Shown: piece after piece, positions 24,332 to 34,069 of the stretch
Layout: each line of letters starts with the position of its first letter
Numbering within the stretch: position 1 is the stretch's first letter
Assembly: GCA_017744495.1 (NCBI GenBank)
Contig: JAGIBE010000177.1
Span: 1-41,110 of the forward strand
DNA length: 41,110 nucleotides
Direction: 5' to 3'
From: Caulobacter sp.
GTDB taxonomy: Bacteria > Pseudomonadota > Alphaproteobacteria > Caulobacterales > Caulobacteraceae
Notes under the pieces: model-generated
Databases searched by the model: none
Told to the model about the DNA's origin: nothing
Seen by the model: only the letters and a program-made list of their open reading frames with translations
Program-made: the position numbers and the translations under genes

Positions 24332-27300
24332 TTAGAAGGTATAGGACGCGCCGAAGAAGAACTGGCGGCCCGTGGTGCTGAACACGCGCTGCGAGCGACG
24401 CACCTTGCCGCTCCACTGGTCGGCCTCCTGGTTGGTCAGGTTCAGGGCGTCGAAGGTCAGCTTGAAGTGGTCGGTCAGCTTGTAGGACGCCGAGGCGTCG
24501 ATGTTGGTCGTCGCATAGCTGCCGTTGGCGTCGGGCACTTCCGACTTGAAGGGCAGGGCGGTCAGGTACTCGTCGCGATAGGCCACCGAGACGCGGGCCG
24601 AGAGCTTGCTGTCCTCGTAGTACAGCGTGGCGTTCACCGAGTGCGGCGACACGTTCAGGAACTGGTCGTGGATCTGCGTCGCCGGCGTCGTGGCCGTGCC
24701 GCTCGACAGGTAGTAGAGCACCGAGCTGTCCACATAGGTGTAGTTCAGCATCGTGCCCAGATTGTCGAAGGGCGCGGGCAGGAACTTGAACGGCTGCTGG
24801 TAGTTCAGCTCGATCCCGCGGATGTAGCCGCCCTGGGTATTGCGCGAGCGGGTGATCAGGTACGGCGTCGAAGCGTCCTGGCCGGCCGGCAGCAGGGCCA
24901 GCGGCAGGCCGGTGGCGCCGTAGGGCTCCGTGGTGGCGATGGTCTGGATCGAGCTCTCGATCTCCTTGTCGAAGACGGTCGCCGACAGGATCGCGCCCGC
25001 GGCGGGGTACCATTCCAGGCTGAGGTCGTAGTTCTTGGCGCGATACGGATCCAGGAACGGGTTGCCGATCGTCGCCGTCTGGGCGCCGAAGGTGGTGTTG
25101 ACCGAACCGCCCGGCGTCAGGTTGCCGAAGCTGGGACGGGCCATCACCCGGGCCGCGGCGAAGCGGGCGACCAGGTTCTCGCGCAGATCGAAGGCGACGT
25201 TCAGCGAGGGCAGCCAGTCGCTGTACTTGTTGTTGACCGTGACCTGCGAGGTCAGGGAAGTGTAGCCGGTGGCGTCCAGGTCGGTCTTGACGTAGCGGAC
25301 GCCGACATTGCCGCGCAGGCGATGGCCGCTCAGGACCTCGGTGTCGAAATCGGCCTGCACGTAGGCGGCGGTGTCGGTCTCCTCGACCGCGCGGTTGTTC
25401 CCCAGGGCCGAATTAATGGCCAGGGTGAAGTCGCCATATTTGTTGGCGCAGTTGCAGAGCAGGCCCAGCTTGTCGATGTAGGCCGAGACGTCCGGCACGA
25501 CCCAGCTGGTCACCGAACCGGCCGGCATCTTCAGCTGCTTGCCGAAGCCCGTGATCGTCTCGCTGAGCGGGGCCGAGCCGGGGAAGTCGGCGGCGAACTG
25601 GGCGAAGTTGAACGGGATGGTGCCCGTCGCCGTCACGCCCGTCGGACCGTTGTTGCCATACAGGCGCTGGACCTGCTTGGTCTGGAAGTCGAACGATTTC
25701 AGCGACACGCCGCCCTTGAGGGTGAGGATGTCGTTCAGGCGGAACTTGGCGTTCGCCTCGCCGGTCCACAGCGTGTTGAAAACCGACGCCTTGACGACGC
25801 GGATGTCGGGGGTCAGGCCCGTGCCGGCGTTGGTGAAGGTGACATTGGCCGGGTTGGTGACGTCGTAGCCGTAGTCGATGAAGGGGCGGCGGGCGTCCTG
25901 GCGCGCGTCCCAGACGTAGCCCGGCTTGTTGAAGCCGTCATAGGACATCAGCACGTCCCAGGGCTGCTTGAAGTCCGACCCGGAGTGCCCGAGCTTGGCG
26001 TCGGCGCTGAACCGGTCGTTGAAATCGTGCCTCAGCGTCAGGCCGATCTGGTGCGTCTCGGTGGTGGTGACGCTCTTTTCCTCGATGTGCTTGATGTCGA
26101 CATTGTTGATCTTCATGTAGTCGACCTGGCCGGTCGGCAGCACGTGGACGTCCATGATCTGGGCGTCGACCCGGCCGGCGAACAGCGGGAAGGCCGCCGT
26201 GGCGCCGTTGACGTTACGGTTCAGCGAGGCGTTCGACAGGGCGTAATCGGTGCGGTCCTGGTCGAACTTCGAATAGACCAGGTCCAGGATGACTTCAGTG
26301 CGGTCGCTGGGCCGCCATTGCAGGGCGCCCGTCATGCCCAGGCGCTTCTGGTCCAGCTGGAAACGGCCCAGGCCCGGGTTGCGCGGCAGGAAGACGTTGG
26401 GCTGGTTGATCGCGGCGTAGGCGGTGGGGTCCGACGGCAGGCCCGAGAAGCACTGGCCGGCCGGCCGGTTGCCCGAGCCCGACAGCGGGTTCACGTACGG
26501 GATGGGGGTGTTGACCACCTGGCTGCCGGGCTGGCTGGCGATGTCCACGGCCGTGCCGCAGAAGCCGTTGTTGGCGTCTGAATAGTCGGACTGCGAGGTG
26601 TCGCTGTAGCCTTCCTCCATCTGCTTGCGCGTGTTGTAGGCCAGCGAGAACAGGGCGCCGAACTGGCCGGCTCCGGTGTCCCAGGTGTCGCTGACCAGTC
26701 CCGCGAAGCGCGGCGCGGTGGTCTTGTTGTTGTCGTAGTAGGCGGCCTGGGCCGAGGCGGCGGCGCGGAAGCCCTGCTTGTCGAACGGGCGACCGGTCTG
26801 CAGGTCGACGGTTGCGGCCAGCGAGCCTTCGTCCATCTCGGCCGACTGCGACTTGCTGACGGTGACGCTGTTGAAGAGCTCAGACGCGAAGGTCGAGAAG
26901 TCGAAGCCGCGCGAGCGGTTGATGCCGGCCACCACGCCCAGGGTCGAGCCGGTCGTGGCCGAATAGGCTTCGATGCCGTTCAGGGTGGTGCGCACGAAGT
27001 CGCCCCCCAGGCCGCGCACGGTGATGTTGCGGCCCTCGCCGCCGTCGCGGGTGATCGAGACGCCTGGGATGCGCTGGATCGACTCGGCCAGGTTGGCGTC
27101 CGGGAAGCTGGCCATGTCGTCGGCCTTGATGACGTCGACGATATTGTTGGAGACCCGCTTGGTGTTGATGGCGCTGGTCAGGCTGGCGCGGAAACCGGTG
27201 ACCACCACCTCCTCGACCGTGGTGTCGGCGTTGACCGGAGGCGTCGCCTGCGCGGCGGCCTCTTGGGCGTGGGCCGGGGTGAGCAGGGCGGCCGAGGCGA

Positions 27301-27352
27301 GCGCCGCCAACGAACAGCCCGCGATGAGACGCGTCGCGCGAATGCGTACCAT
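24332..27352 (-). CDS. TonB-dependent outer-membrane receptor 2
   Basis: A 1006-residue TonB-dependent receptor with a signal peptide ending near AHAQ. The TonB box is VEEVVVTGFRASL. The plug includes DMASFPDANLAESIQRIPGV, ITVRGLGGDFVRTTLNG and DEGSLAATVDLQTGRPFD. The barrel ends in GRQFFFGASYTF. ATG 27352 follows GGGAGGAAGTC. It is of the GFRASL-type group common in Caulobacterales and Sphingomonads for plant glycans. It differs from TBDR-1 in its TonB box and plug, so the two are not a recent duplication and may import different rhamnogalacturonan products. The operator pair at 27445 suggests co-regulation with the enzymes. Confidence 0.93.
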   Translation of the reverse strand: MVRIRATRLIAGCSLAALASAALLTPAHAQEAAAQATPPVNADTTVEEVVVTGFRASLTSAINTKRVSNNIVDVIKADDMASFPDANLAESIQRIPGVSITRDGGEGRNITVRGLGGDFVRTTLNGIEAYSATTGSTLGVVAGINRSRGFDFSTFASELFNSVTVSKSQSAEMDEGSLAATVDLQTGRPFDKQGFRAAASAQAAYYDNNKTTAPRFAGLVSDTWDTGAGQFGALFSLAYNTRKQMEEGYSDTSQSDYSDANNGFCGTAVDIASQPGSQVVNTPIPYVNPLSGSGNRPAGQCFSGLPSDPTAYAAINQPNVFLPRNPGLGRFQLDQKRLGMTGALQWRPSDRTEVILDLVYSKFDQDRTDYALSNASLNRNVNGATAAFPLFAGRVDAQIMDVHVLPTGQVDYMKINNVDIKHIEEKSVTTTETHQIGLTLRHDFNDRFSADAKLGHSGSDFKQPWDVLMSYDGFNKPGYVWDARQDARRPFIDYGYDVTNPANVTFTNAGTGLTPDIRVVKASVFNTLWTGEANAKFRLNDILTLKGGVSLKSFDFQTKQVQRLYGNNGPTGVTATGTIPFNFAQFAADFPGSAPLSETITGFGKQLKMPAGSVTSWVVPDVSAYIDKLGLLCNCANKYGDFTLAINSALGNNRAVEETDTAAYVQADFDTEVLSGHRLRGNVGVRYVKTDLDATGYTSLTSQVTVNNKYSDWLPSLNVAFDLRENLVARFAAARVMARPSFGNLTPGGSVNTTFGAQTATIGNPFLDPYRAKNYDLSLEWYPAAGAILSATVFDKEIESSIQTIATTEPYGATGLPLALLPAGQDASTPYLITRSRNTQGGYIRGIELNYQQPFKFLPAPFDNLGTMLNYTYVDSSVLYYLSSGTATTPATQIHDQFLNVSPHSVNATLYYEDSKLSARVSVAYRDEYLTALPFKSEVPDANGSYATTNIDASASYKLTDHFKLTFDALNLTNQEADQWSGKVRRSQRVFSTTGRQFFFGASYTF

Positions 27353-27444
27353 GACTTCCTCCCTGCCGGGCTCACGCCCGTTTCTTGTTCTGGTGAAGCG
27401 ACGCCGTCGGCCTTTTGGGCAGCCGGTCTAGGTTCAGCGTCGTC

Positions 27445-27479
27445 TCCCATAAAATGGGATTAAATCCCATTTGTTGAAA
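27445..27479. promoter_or_regulatory. Tandem IclR-type operator pair between TBDR-2 and the DUF6065-JmjC gene (27445-27459, 27465-27479)
   Basis: TCCCAT-AAA-ATGGGA at 27445 has perfect arms and TCCCAT-TTG-TTGAAA starts 20 bp later. The pair is 93 bp from the TBDR-2 start and about 207 bp from the divergent ATG at 27686. The rest of the 333-bp gap (27353-27444, 27480-27685) shows only the TBDR-2 ribosome site and no other recognisable element. Confidence 0.7.
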
Positions 27480-27685
27480 GCTAGCGCGAAAGGAACCGCG
27501 GGGCAATCCATTGCGAACGGCGTTACCGGACGCCGCGATCGAGGGTTTTATCGGCCCGCAGCCGAATGCGTTCGTAAAGGAGCGATCGACCCGCAACCTG
27601 GGATTTTAGTGGCCAAGACCGGTCCTGTTCCGCCAAGCTGGGAACGGGGGCAACCGCTGGCCGGGCAGCAGGCGGAGATCGCGGC

Positions 27686-29293
27686 ATGGAGCTGACCTGC
27701 TACGTCTATCCCGGCTGGGCTCCCCGGATCCGCGCGGCCTCGTCGCGGCGGCCGTGGATGGACGCTTCGCCGGACTCGTTCGCCTACCGCTGCCTGCCGC
27801 TCAACATCGCCAACGCCCATGGCTGGGAGGTCCTGAGCCCTTGCGGCTTCGAGGCCGAATGGAACGGCGGCATGGGCGTGGACGACGTGGTCGTGCGGAT
27901 CGACGCCGGGACGCCGCCGGGCGCGGGGCCGGTGGCCCTGTTCGGCCAAGGCGTGCTGACCTTTCACGTCGAGGGGCTGATCCGTACCCCGCCGGGCTAC
28001 AATCTCTGGGTCGGCGGCTCGCCCAACGCCATGAAGGACGGCCTGGCCCCGTTGAGCGGCCTGATCGAGACCGACTGGTCGCCGTTCACCTTCACCATGA
28101 ACTGGCGCTTCACCCGTCCGGGCCATCGCGTGCGGTTCGAGGAGAACGAGCCTTTCTGCTTCTTCTTCCCCGTGGAGCGCGGTCTGGCCTCGTCGGTCGT
28201 CCCGCGCATCGCTCCGATTGACGAGGCGCCCGACCTGAAGCGGAAATTCGAGACCTGGAGCCGCTCGCGCGACGCCTTCCAGGCCCAGATCGCCGCCGAT
28301 CCCCCGGCCGCGCCCGCCGACCACTGGCAGAAGTTCTACTATCGCGGGGTCGACGCCGAGGGCGCGCCCGGAGCGGCCGACCACTGCCCCAAACTGCGGC
28401 TGGCCGAGTTCGCCGGCGCCGAGCATGTTCAGGAAGAGACCGCCAAGACGCCCGCCGCTCCCGCCCCGGGTCCGATCCCGGGTAAGATGGCCTGGATCGC
28501 GCGTTCGCTGGAGCGCCTGCGCGCGCTCTCCGACCACAAGGTCATCCCGCGCAAGGCGAGGATCGGCGCCGACGAATTCCTGGAAGCCCACTACGCGGCC
28601 AACAGGCCCGTGGTGCTGGTCGGCGAGATGGCCGACTGGCCGGCCCGTCAACGCTGGAGCCCAGACTATCTCAAGCGTCTGATCGGCTCCGCCGAGGTCG
28701 AGGTCCAGACCGGCCGCGCCGCCGATCCCGACTTCGAACGACGCATGGCGGCCCATGCGCGCCGGCTGCCGTTCGGCGCCTTCATCGACCAGATTTCACG
28801 GCCAGGCGTAGGGAACGACGCCTATCTGACGGCCTACAACTCGGCGGGCAACGTCGCGGCTCTGGCGCCGCTGGAGCAGGATCTGGGCTTCATCGACAAG
28901 CTGCTGGTCCGCGACGTCGCCCAGGCGCACGGCATGCCCTGGATCGGACCGGCGGGATCGTTCACGCCCTTGCACCACGATCTGACCAACAACCTGCTGC
29001 TGCAGGTGGTCGGCCGCAAACGCCTGCTGCTGGTCCCGCCGTCCGAGACGCCGCGTCTCTATAACGACCATCACGTCTACAGCCGCGTGCGCGACCTGGC
29101 CCAGCCGGGGCTGGTGAGCCGCTTCCCGGCCCTTGATGGGCTGAACGTCCACCAGGTGATCCTGGTCCCGGGCGAGGCCTTGTTCATCCCGCTGGGCTGG
29201 TGGCACCAGGTCACGGCCCTGGATTTCAGCGTGAGCATCACCCACACCAACTTCCGCTGGCCCAACGACTTCCACGCTGGCCATCCCGGATAG
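27686..29293 (+). CDS. DUF6065-JmjC/cupin_8 fusion protein
   Basis: A 535-residue cytoplasmic protein of two parts. Residues 1 to about 235 match DUF6065 from memory (ELTCYVYPGWAPRIRAASS, YRCLPLNIANAHGWEVLSP, LIETDWSPFTFTMNWRF, PFCFFFPVERG). Residues about 275-535 are a JmjC-like cupin_8 oxygenase (RKARIGADEFLEAHYAANRP, PLHHDLTNNLLLQVVGRKR, LFIPLGWWHQV). Iron ligands would be His430-x-Asp432 and His507. Such proteins hydroxylate side chains with Fe(II) and 2-oxoglutarate. It diverges from TBDR-2. ATG 27686 has GGAG about 8 bp upstream. The substrate is unknown; cupin_8 proteins often neighbour TBDR genes in this group of bacteria. Confidence 0.8.
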   Translation: MELTCYVYPGWAPRIRAASSRRPWMDASPDSFAYRCLPLNIANAHGWEVLSPCGFEAEWNGGMGVDDVVVRIDAGTPPGAGPVALFGQGVLTFHVEGLIRTPPGYNLWVGGSPNAMKDGLAPLSGLIETDWSPFTFTMNWRFTRPGHRVRFEENEPFCFFFPVERGLASSVVPRIAPIDEAPDLKRKFETWSRSRDAFQAQIAADPPAAPADHWQKFYYRGVDAEGAPGAADHCPKLRLAEFAGAEHVQEETAKTPAAPAPGPIPGKMAWIARSLERLRALSDHKVIPRKARIGADEFLEAHYAANRPVVLVGEMADWPARQRWSPDYLKRLIGSAEVEVQTGRAADPDFERRMAAHARRLPFGAFIDQISRPGVGNDAYLTAYNSAGNVAALAPLEQDLGFIDKLLVRDVAQAHGMPWIGPAGSFTPLHHDLTNNLLLQVVGRKRLLLVPPSETPRLYNDHHVYSRVRDLAQPGLVSRFPALDGLNVHQVILVPGEALFIPLGWWHQVTALDFSVSITHTNFRWPNDFHAGHPG

Positions 29294-29352
29294 GCGCCGA
29301 AACGGACGCGAACGGGCGTCGCGTTCTGGAGATTTTCAATTTGGGAAATTGG

Positions 29353-29387
29353 CGGGGACCCAAGCGATGAACTCGCTCGGGTCCCCG
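29353..29387 (-). terminator. Terminator of tRNA-Thr
   Basis: A 15-bp stem (29353-29367 with 29373-29387, one G-T wobble) and a 5-base loop directly abut the CCA end of the tRNA. On the minus strand it is followed by CCAATTTCCC. A second small repeat, CAATTT-GGG-AAATTG, lies just beyond. Confidence 0.75.
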
Positions 29388-29462
<75 letters not shown>

Positions 29463-29475
29463 GACGAGGAGGGGG

Positions 29476-29503
29476 CGTATAGCGAACCAAACGCGGTTGG
29501 CAA
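29476..29503 (-). promoter_or_regulatory. Probable promoter of tRNA-Thr
   Basis: On the minus strand TTGCCA (29498-29503) and TATACG (29476-29481) are 16 bp apart and would start transcription a few bases before the tRNA 5' end. Confidence 0.5.
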
Positions 29504-29552
29504 AGCCAAAATCGTCTTGACCGATCGTCGCAGCGATTTCACCTGTGGACAT

Positions 29553-29720
29553 ATGAGCCAGAACCCCAAGCCCGATAACGGAAAAGCCGAGCGCGAAGCG
29601 CGGCTGGCCCAGGCGCTGAGAACCAACCTCCGCCGCAGGAAGGCCGCGCCCGCTGCCGCCGCCAAGCCGGAATCGCCGCGTTCGGACGACGAATCCTTTC
29701 CTGATCGAAAGGGCGACTGA
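29553..29720 (+). CDS. Small basic hypothetical protein
   Basis: A 55-residue charged protein starting MSQNPKPDNGKAEREARLAQ and continuing with an Arg-rich segment (RTNLRRRKAAPA) and an acidic, Pro-rich tail. It is preceded by a modest GTGGA and lies upstream of murA. It has no membrane segment or known domain and is probably helical at residues 10-30. The frame is open further upstream, but that part covers the tRNA and is not coding. Existence is supported by codon use and by its position, which I recall as commonly occupied by such a small gene in relatives. Function is unknown. Confidence 0.6.
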   Translation: MSQNPKPDNGKAEREARLAQALRTNLRRRKAAPAAAAKPESPRSDDESFPDRKGD

Positions 29721-29840
29721 GCAGGAAGCTTGAGGAATCCGTGCAGCCCCTTGCGCGGGCTCTTGCAACCCGTAAAACCGCCCCTTCACATATGACCGCG
29801 CGGCGACACCCCCCGCAGGCCGCGTGACGAGGGACTTTCA

Positions 29841-31131
<1,291 letters not shown>

Positions 31132-31139
<8 letters not shown>

Positions 31140-31569
31140 CGCCCCGCCTCTCAAGCTTTTGGCCCAGGACGCCGCGGATCTGGCGGTCATCTCGGCCGCC
31201 CTGCAGGACGCGGTGGCCAAGATCGGCGACATCCGCTGGGACGCCTCGGCGCGCACCCTGACCCTGGCCTGCAACCGGTTCCGCTGGGAAGGCGGGAGCC
31301 AAAAGCGGGGCGGAGAGCGCATCCGCTCCGCCCTGCAGCTGGGCGACGTCAGCGGCGTTCAGGCCCGCAAGCTGCGACGCGACGCCAAGAACGCGGTGGT
31401 CGAGCTCCTGTCGGTGACCTTCGAGCCCGCCGAAGCGCCCGGCGGCGCGGTGCTGCTGACCTTCGCGGGTGGCGGCGACCTGAAGGTCAGCGTCGACTGC
31501 CTGGACGTGATCCTGGCCGACGTCTCCGGCCCGTGGTCGACGCCGCGCAGGCCTGGGCACGCGGAGTAG
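31132..31569 (+). CDS. DUF2948 family protein
   Basis: A 145-residue cytoplasmic protein of the DUF2948 family ([59 protein letters not shown]). ATG 31132 overlaps the end of murA by 8 bp, so the two are translated together. The murA-DUF2948 order is widespread in alphaproteobacteria, where hisD often follows. Here a convergent YdeI-like gene follows instead. The function is unknown. Confidence 0.88.
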
Positions 31570-31605
31570 CGGCGTTTAGAGGCGGGGCTCGCTGCACGGG
31601 GTGCG

Positions 31606-32217
31606 TCACCCTTTCGCGTATTTCCAGAACCGGCCCTTGCCTTCCGCGATCCAGGCCATCGCCTCGTCGATGCGCTTGTCGCGCGTCGCATCGGTTTTCG
31701 CTTCGCCGATCCAGACATTGTATTCCTTCTGGAACGACGGCGACTTGCTCTCGAACACCGCCTTGACCGACGGATCGGCCGCCAGACGCTCGGCGAAGGC
31801 CGGCGGCGCGTCGGCCGCCTTGGGCGCCGTGGACGGCTTGCGGGGCGCAAGCTTCACGCCCCGCTCGTTCAGCGACATGGCCTCCTGGATCCAGGCGATC
31901 AGCTGATCGTCCGCGGGCAGGTCGGCGAGGCTGGTCAGTTTGCCCATGAAGCGCTTGGCGGCCGGCTGGTCGGCGTTGGCCTTGAGCCGCTCATCCGTCA
32001 TCAACGAGTCCTTCCAGAACGAGAAGGAGCAATGCGACTTGTAGGCGGCGAAGATGCACATCATTTCGCCCCGATAGTCGAAGTGAGGAATGCCCCACTT
32101 CATGACTTCCACGACCTCGGGGCAGGTCGAGCGGATCAGGCCGCGCAGATGCGCCAGGATGGGCTTGGCGAAGGCCTGGGCGCCTTCGCTGTACGCGTCA
32201 ACGTCGGAAATGGACAT
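31606..32217 (-). CDS. DUF1801/YdeI (OmdA-like) family protein
   Basis: A 203-residue soluble protein. Residues about 20-120 form the DUF1801 fold (LRGLIRSTCPEVVEVMKWGI, PHFDYRGEMMCIFAAYKSHC). Residues about 140-200 are the YdeI/OmpD-associated C-terminal domain (FAERLAADPSVKAVFESKSP, RDKRIDEAMAWIAEGKGRFW). Family members are small stress-linked or uncharacterised proteins; no enzymatic role is established. It is transcribed toward DUF2948 with a 36-bp gap. Confidence 0.85.
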   Translation of the reverse strand: MSISDVDAYSEGAQAFAKPILAHLRGLIRSTCPEVVEVMKWGIPHFDYRGEMMCIFAAYKSHCSFSFWKDSLMTDERLKANADQPAAKRFMGKLTSLADLPADDQLIAWIQEAMSLNERGVKLAPRKPSTAPKAADAPPAFAERLAADPSVKAVFESKSPSFQKEYNVWIGEAKTDATRDKRIDEAMAWIAEGKGRFWKYAKG

Positions 32218-32299
32218 CGCGAACTCACGTCTTGATCGAACGCCTCAGGCGTCCGGTTGACCGAAAGGGACCTGGCGCGGGGCTATCTAGAGCCCTGGG

Positions 32300-32704
32300 C
32301 TATTGCATCGCGGAAGGGTTCATCCAGACGAACTCCCAGACATTGCCGTCCGGGTCCTCGATGTGGCGGTTGAACAAGAACCCAAGATCCTGGGCCGGAT
32401 TGGGATCGGCGCGCCCGCCTGCCGCCACGCCCTTTTCGATCGTGGCGTTGACCGCGTCCTTGCTGTCGGCCGTCAGGGCGAACAGCGCCTGGCTCTCGCG
32501 CCAAGCGTCACCGATCGGCCGCGCCGTGAACTGGCCGTAGTGCTCGTGGGTCAACAACATGACCCCGATCGAGTCCGAGAACATGATCGAGCTGGCTTGC
32601 TCGCTGGAGAACTGCGGGTTCAGCACCCCGCCCAGCGCCTCGTAGAAGCGGGTCGCGGCCGGCAGATCGCGCACTGGCAGATTCACGAAAATCATTCTAG
32701 CCAT
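32300..32704 (-). CDS. VOC family (glyoxalase-like) protein
   Basis: A 134-residue vicinal-oxygen-chelate protein of the lactoylglutathione-lyase-like group. It starts MARMIFVNLPVRDLPAATRF and ends with the typical IEDPDGNVWEFVWMNP. The single module suggests a dimer. It is divergent from the TetR gene, whose promoter repeats (32739, 32781) lie close to its start, so the TetR protein may control it. The substrate is unknown. Confidence 0.88.
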   Translation of the reverse strand: MARMIFVNLPVRDLPAATRFYEALGGVLNPQFSSEQASSIMFSDSIGVMLLTHEHYGQFTARPIGDAWRESQALFALTADSKDAVNATIEKGVAAGGRADPNPAQDLGFLFNRHIEDPDGNVWEFVWMNPSAMQ

Positions 32705-32738
32705 TGATCAATTTCGCTCCAGAGGTGCAGTACTGGTC

Positions 32739-32792
32739 GGTCTAGTACTGTGGCGAGGCATATCACGCACGGAACGGAACCGTCTAGTACCG
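32739..32792. promoter_or_regulatory. Repeated GTCTAGTAC motifs between VOC and TetR genes
   Basis: CGGTCTAGTACTG near 32738-32750 and CCGTCTAGTACCG near 32780-32792 share GTCTAGTAC. A further CAGTACTGG at about 32728 gives an inverted CAGTAC...GTACTG arrangement. The motifs fill the 101-bp divergent gap and are likely TetR operators. Confidence 0.5.
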
Positions 32793-32805
32793 ACTTGAGG
32801 ATGAT

Positions 32806-33450
32806 ATGAAGGTTGAAGGCGAGACCCGATCGGCGCGCAAGGAGCGCGACATCGTCGAAGCCGCCACCGCGGCGTTCGTCAGTCGTGGCTATGACGGAAC
32901 GAGCATGGAGGAAATCGCCACCAAGGCCGGGGTTTCCAAGCAGACGATCTACAAGCATTTCACCGACAAGGAGACGCTCTTCGGAGAGGTCATTCGGGCT
33001 TCCGCCGCCCAGGCCACCAGCGCCTTCGATGCGGTCGCGGCGTTGCTTACCGAAGCCGAATTCCTGACGGGCGGTCTGCAGCAGGTGGCCCGCCTCTTCA
33101 TGACGACGCTGATGGACGAGGAGCGTCTGAGGTTGCGCCGCCTGATCATCGCCAACGCCGATCGAATGCCCCAGCTCGGCCGGGACTGGTATGAAAAGGG
33201 CTTCGAGCGGATGCTCGCTTCAATGGGCTCCTGTTTCCAGCAGCTGACGGACCGGAATCTCCTGCGGACGCCTGACCCTTATCTGGCGGCCAGCCATTTC
33301 TTTGGAATGCTTCTTTGGATTCCAATGAACGAAGCGATGTTCACGGGAAACAAGACACCGCGTTCCAAGGCTGATCTCGAGCGTCACGCCGACGCCACGG
33401 TCGAGACATTTCTCGTCGCCTACGGACCGCAGGCGCAAGGCTCGCGCTGA
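32806..33450 (+). CDS. TetR-family transcriptional regulator
   Basis: A 214-residue TetR regulator. The HTH lies at residues about 10-57 (KERDIVEAATAAFVSRGYDG, TSMEEIATKAGVSKQTIYKH, FTDKETLF). The C-terminal part (RLRRLIIANADRMPQLGRDW, HFFGMLLWIPMNEAMF) resembles the AefR-like effector domain. It is divergent from the VOC gene and probably represses itself and that gene. The ligand cannot be predicted. ATG 32806 gives a normal N-terminus. Confidence 0.92.
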   Translation: MKVEGETRSARKERDIVEAATAAFVSRGYDGTSMEEIATKAGVSKQTIYKHFTDKETLFGEVIRASAAQATSAFDAVAALLTEAEFLTGGLQQVARLFMTTLMDEERLRLRRLIIANADRMPQLGRDWYEKGFERMLASMGSCFQQLTDRNLLRTPDPYLAASHFFGMLLWIPMNEAMFTGNKTPRSKADLERHADATVETFLVAYGPQAQGSR

Positions 33451-33616
33451 TCGGGCGACTTCCTGAGGAAGCGGCTTGGCCAGAAAAAGGTCGAACGTCC
33501 AATCGGGCGAAAGCCGAAGCCCAAACCTAGGCGCCGACGCGCCTTTCCGCCCCCCGTTCCAACCTCTCCGCGCATTTTCGCTGGCCACGGCGCGCCAACG
33601 CGGCTAACGCCGCGTG

Positions 33617-34069
33617 ATGATCGAACGTCACCCCTCGGGCGGTTACATCCTGGAAGAGCTCTCCGTCGGGATGGTCGCTGAAAAGAGCGTCCCCGTCACC
33701 GAAGAGCGCATCGGGCTGTTCGCAGAGGCCTCGGACGACTTCAACCCGGTGCACATGGACGAAGGCTTTGCGTCCAAGACCGCCTATCGCGGGCGGATCG
33801 CCCACGGCCTGCTGTCGGCCTCGTTCGGTTCGGCGGTGGTCGGCACCATCCTGCCGGGCGCGGGCGCGATCTACCTGACCCAGACCCTGGCCTTCCATAA
33901 GCCCGTGCGCATCGGCGACGTGGTGACGGCCCGCATCACCGTGTCGGCCATCGACGAGGTCAGCGCCCGGGTCACCCTGCGCTGCGAAGGCCTGGTCGGC
34001 GACGAGCTGATCATGGACGGCGAGGCCACGGTCCGCGTCCCCCGTCGCCGTCGTCCGGCCAAGGCCTAA
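33617..34069 (+). CDS. MaoC-family (R)-hydratase
   Basis: A 150-residue hot-dog-fold protein with the hydratase-2 motif DDFNPVHMDEGFA and AHGLLSASFGSAVVG. This family hydrates trans-2-enoyl-CoA to (R)-3-hydroxyacyl-CoA, often linking fatty acid turnover to other pathways. The start could be GTG 33614 or ATG 33617; neither has a clear Shine-Dalgarno. It stands alone between the TetR gene and a long gap. The 163 bp before it show nothing identifiable except a short GCGGC-TAAC-GCCGC repeat at the start codon. Confidence 0.88.
   Translation: MIERHPSGGYILEELSVGMVAEKSVPVTEERIGLFAEASDDFNPVHMDEGFASKTAYRGRIAHGLLSASFGSAVVGTILPGAGAIYLTQTLAFHKPVRIGDVVTARITVSAIDEVSARVTLRCEGLVGDELIMDGEATVRVPRRRRPAKA

Noticed and set aside
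24290-26581. 763-codon open frame on the plus strand opposite TBDR-2
   Set aside because: TBDR-2 on the other strand has full TonB box, plug and barrel motifs; the antisense frame is a GC artefact.
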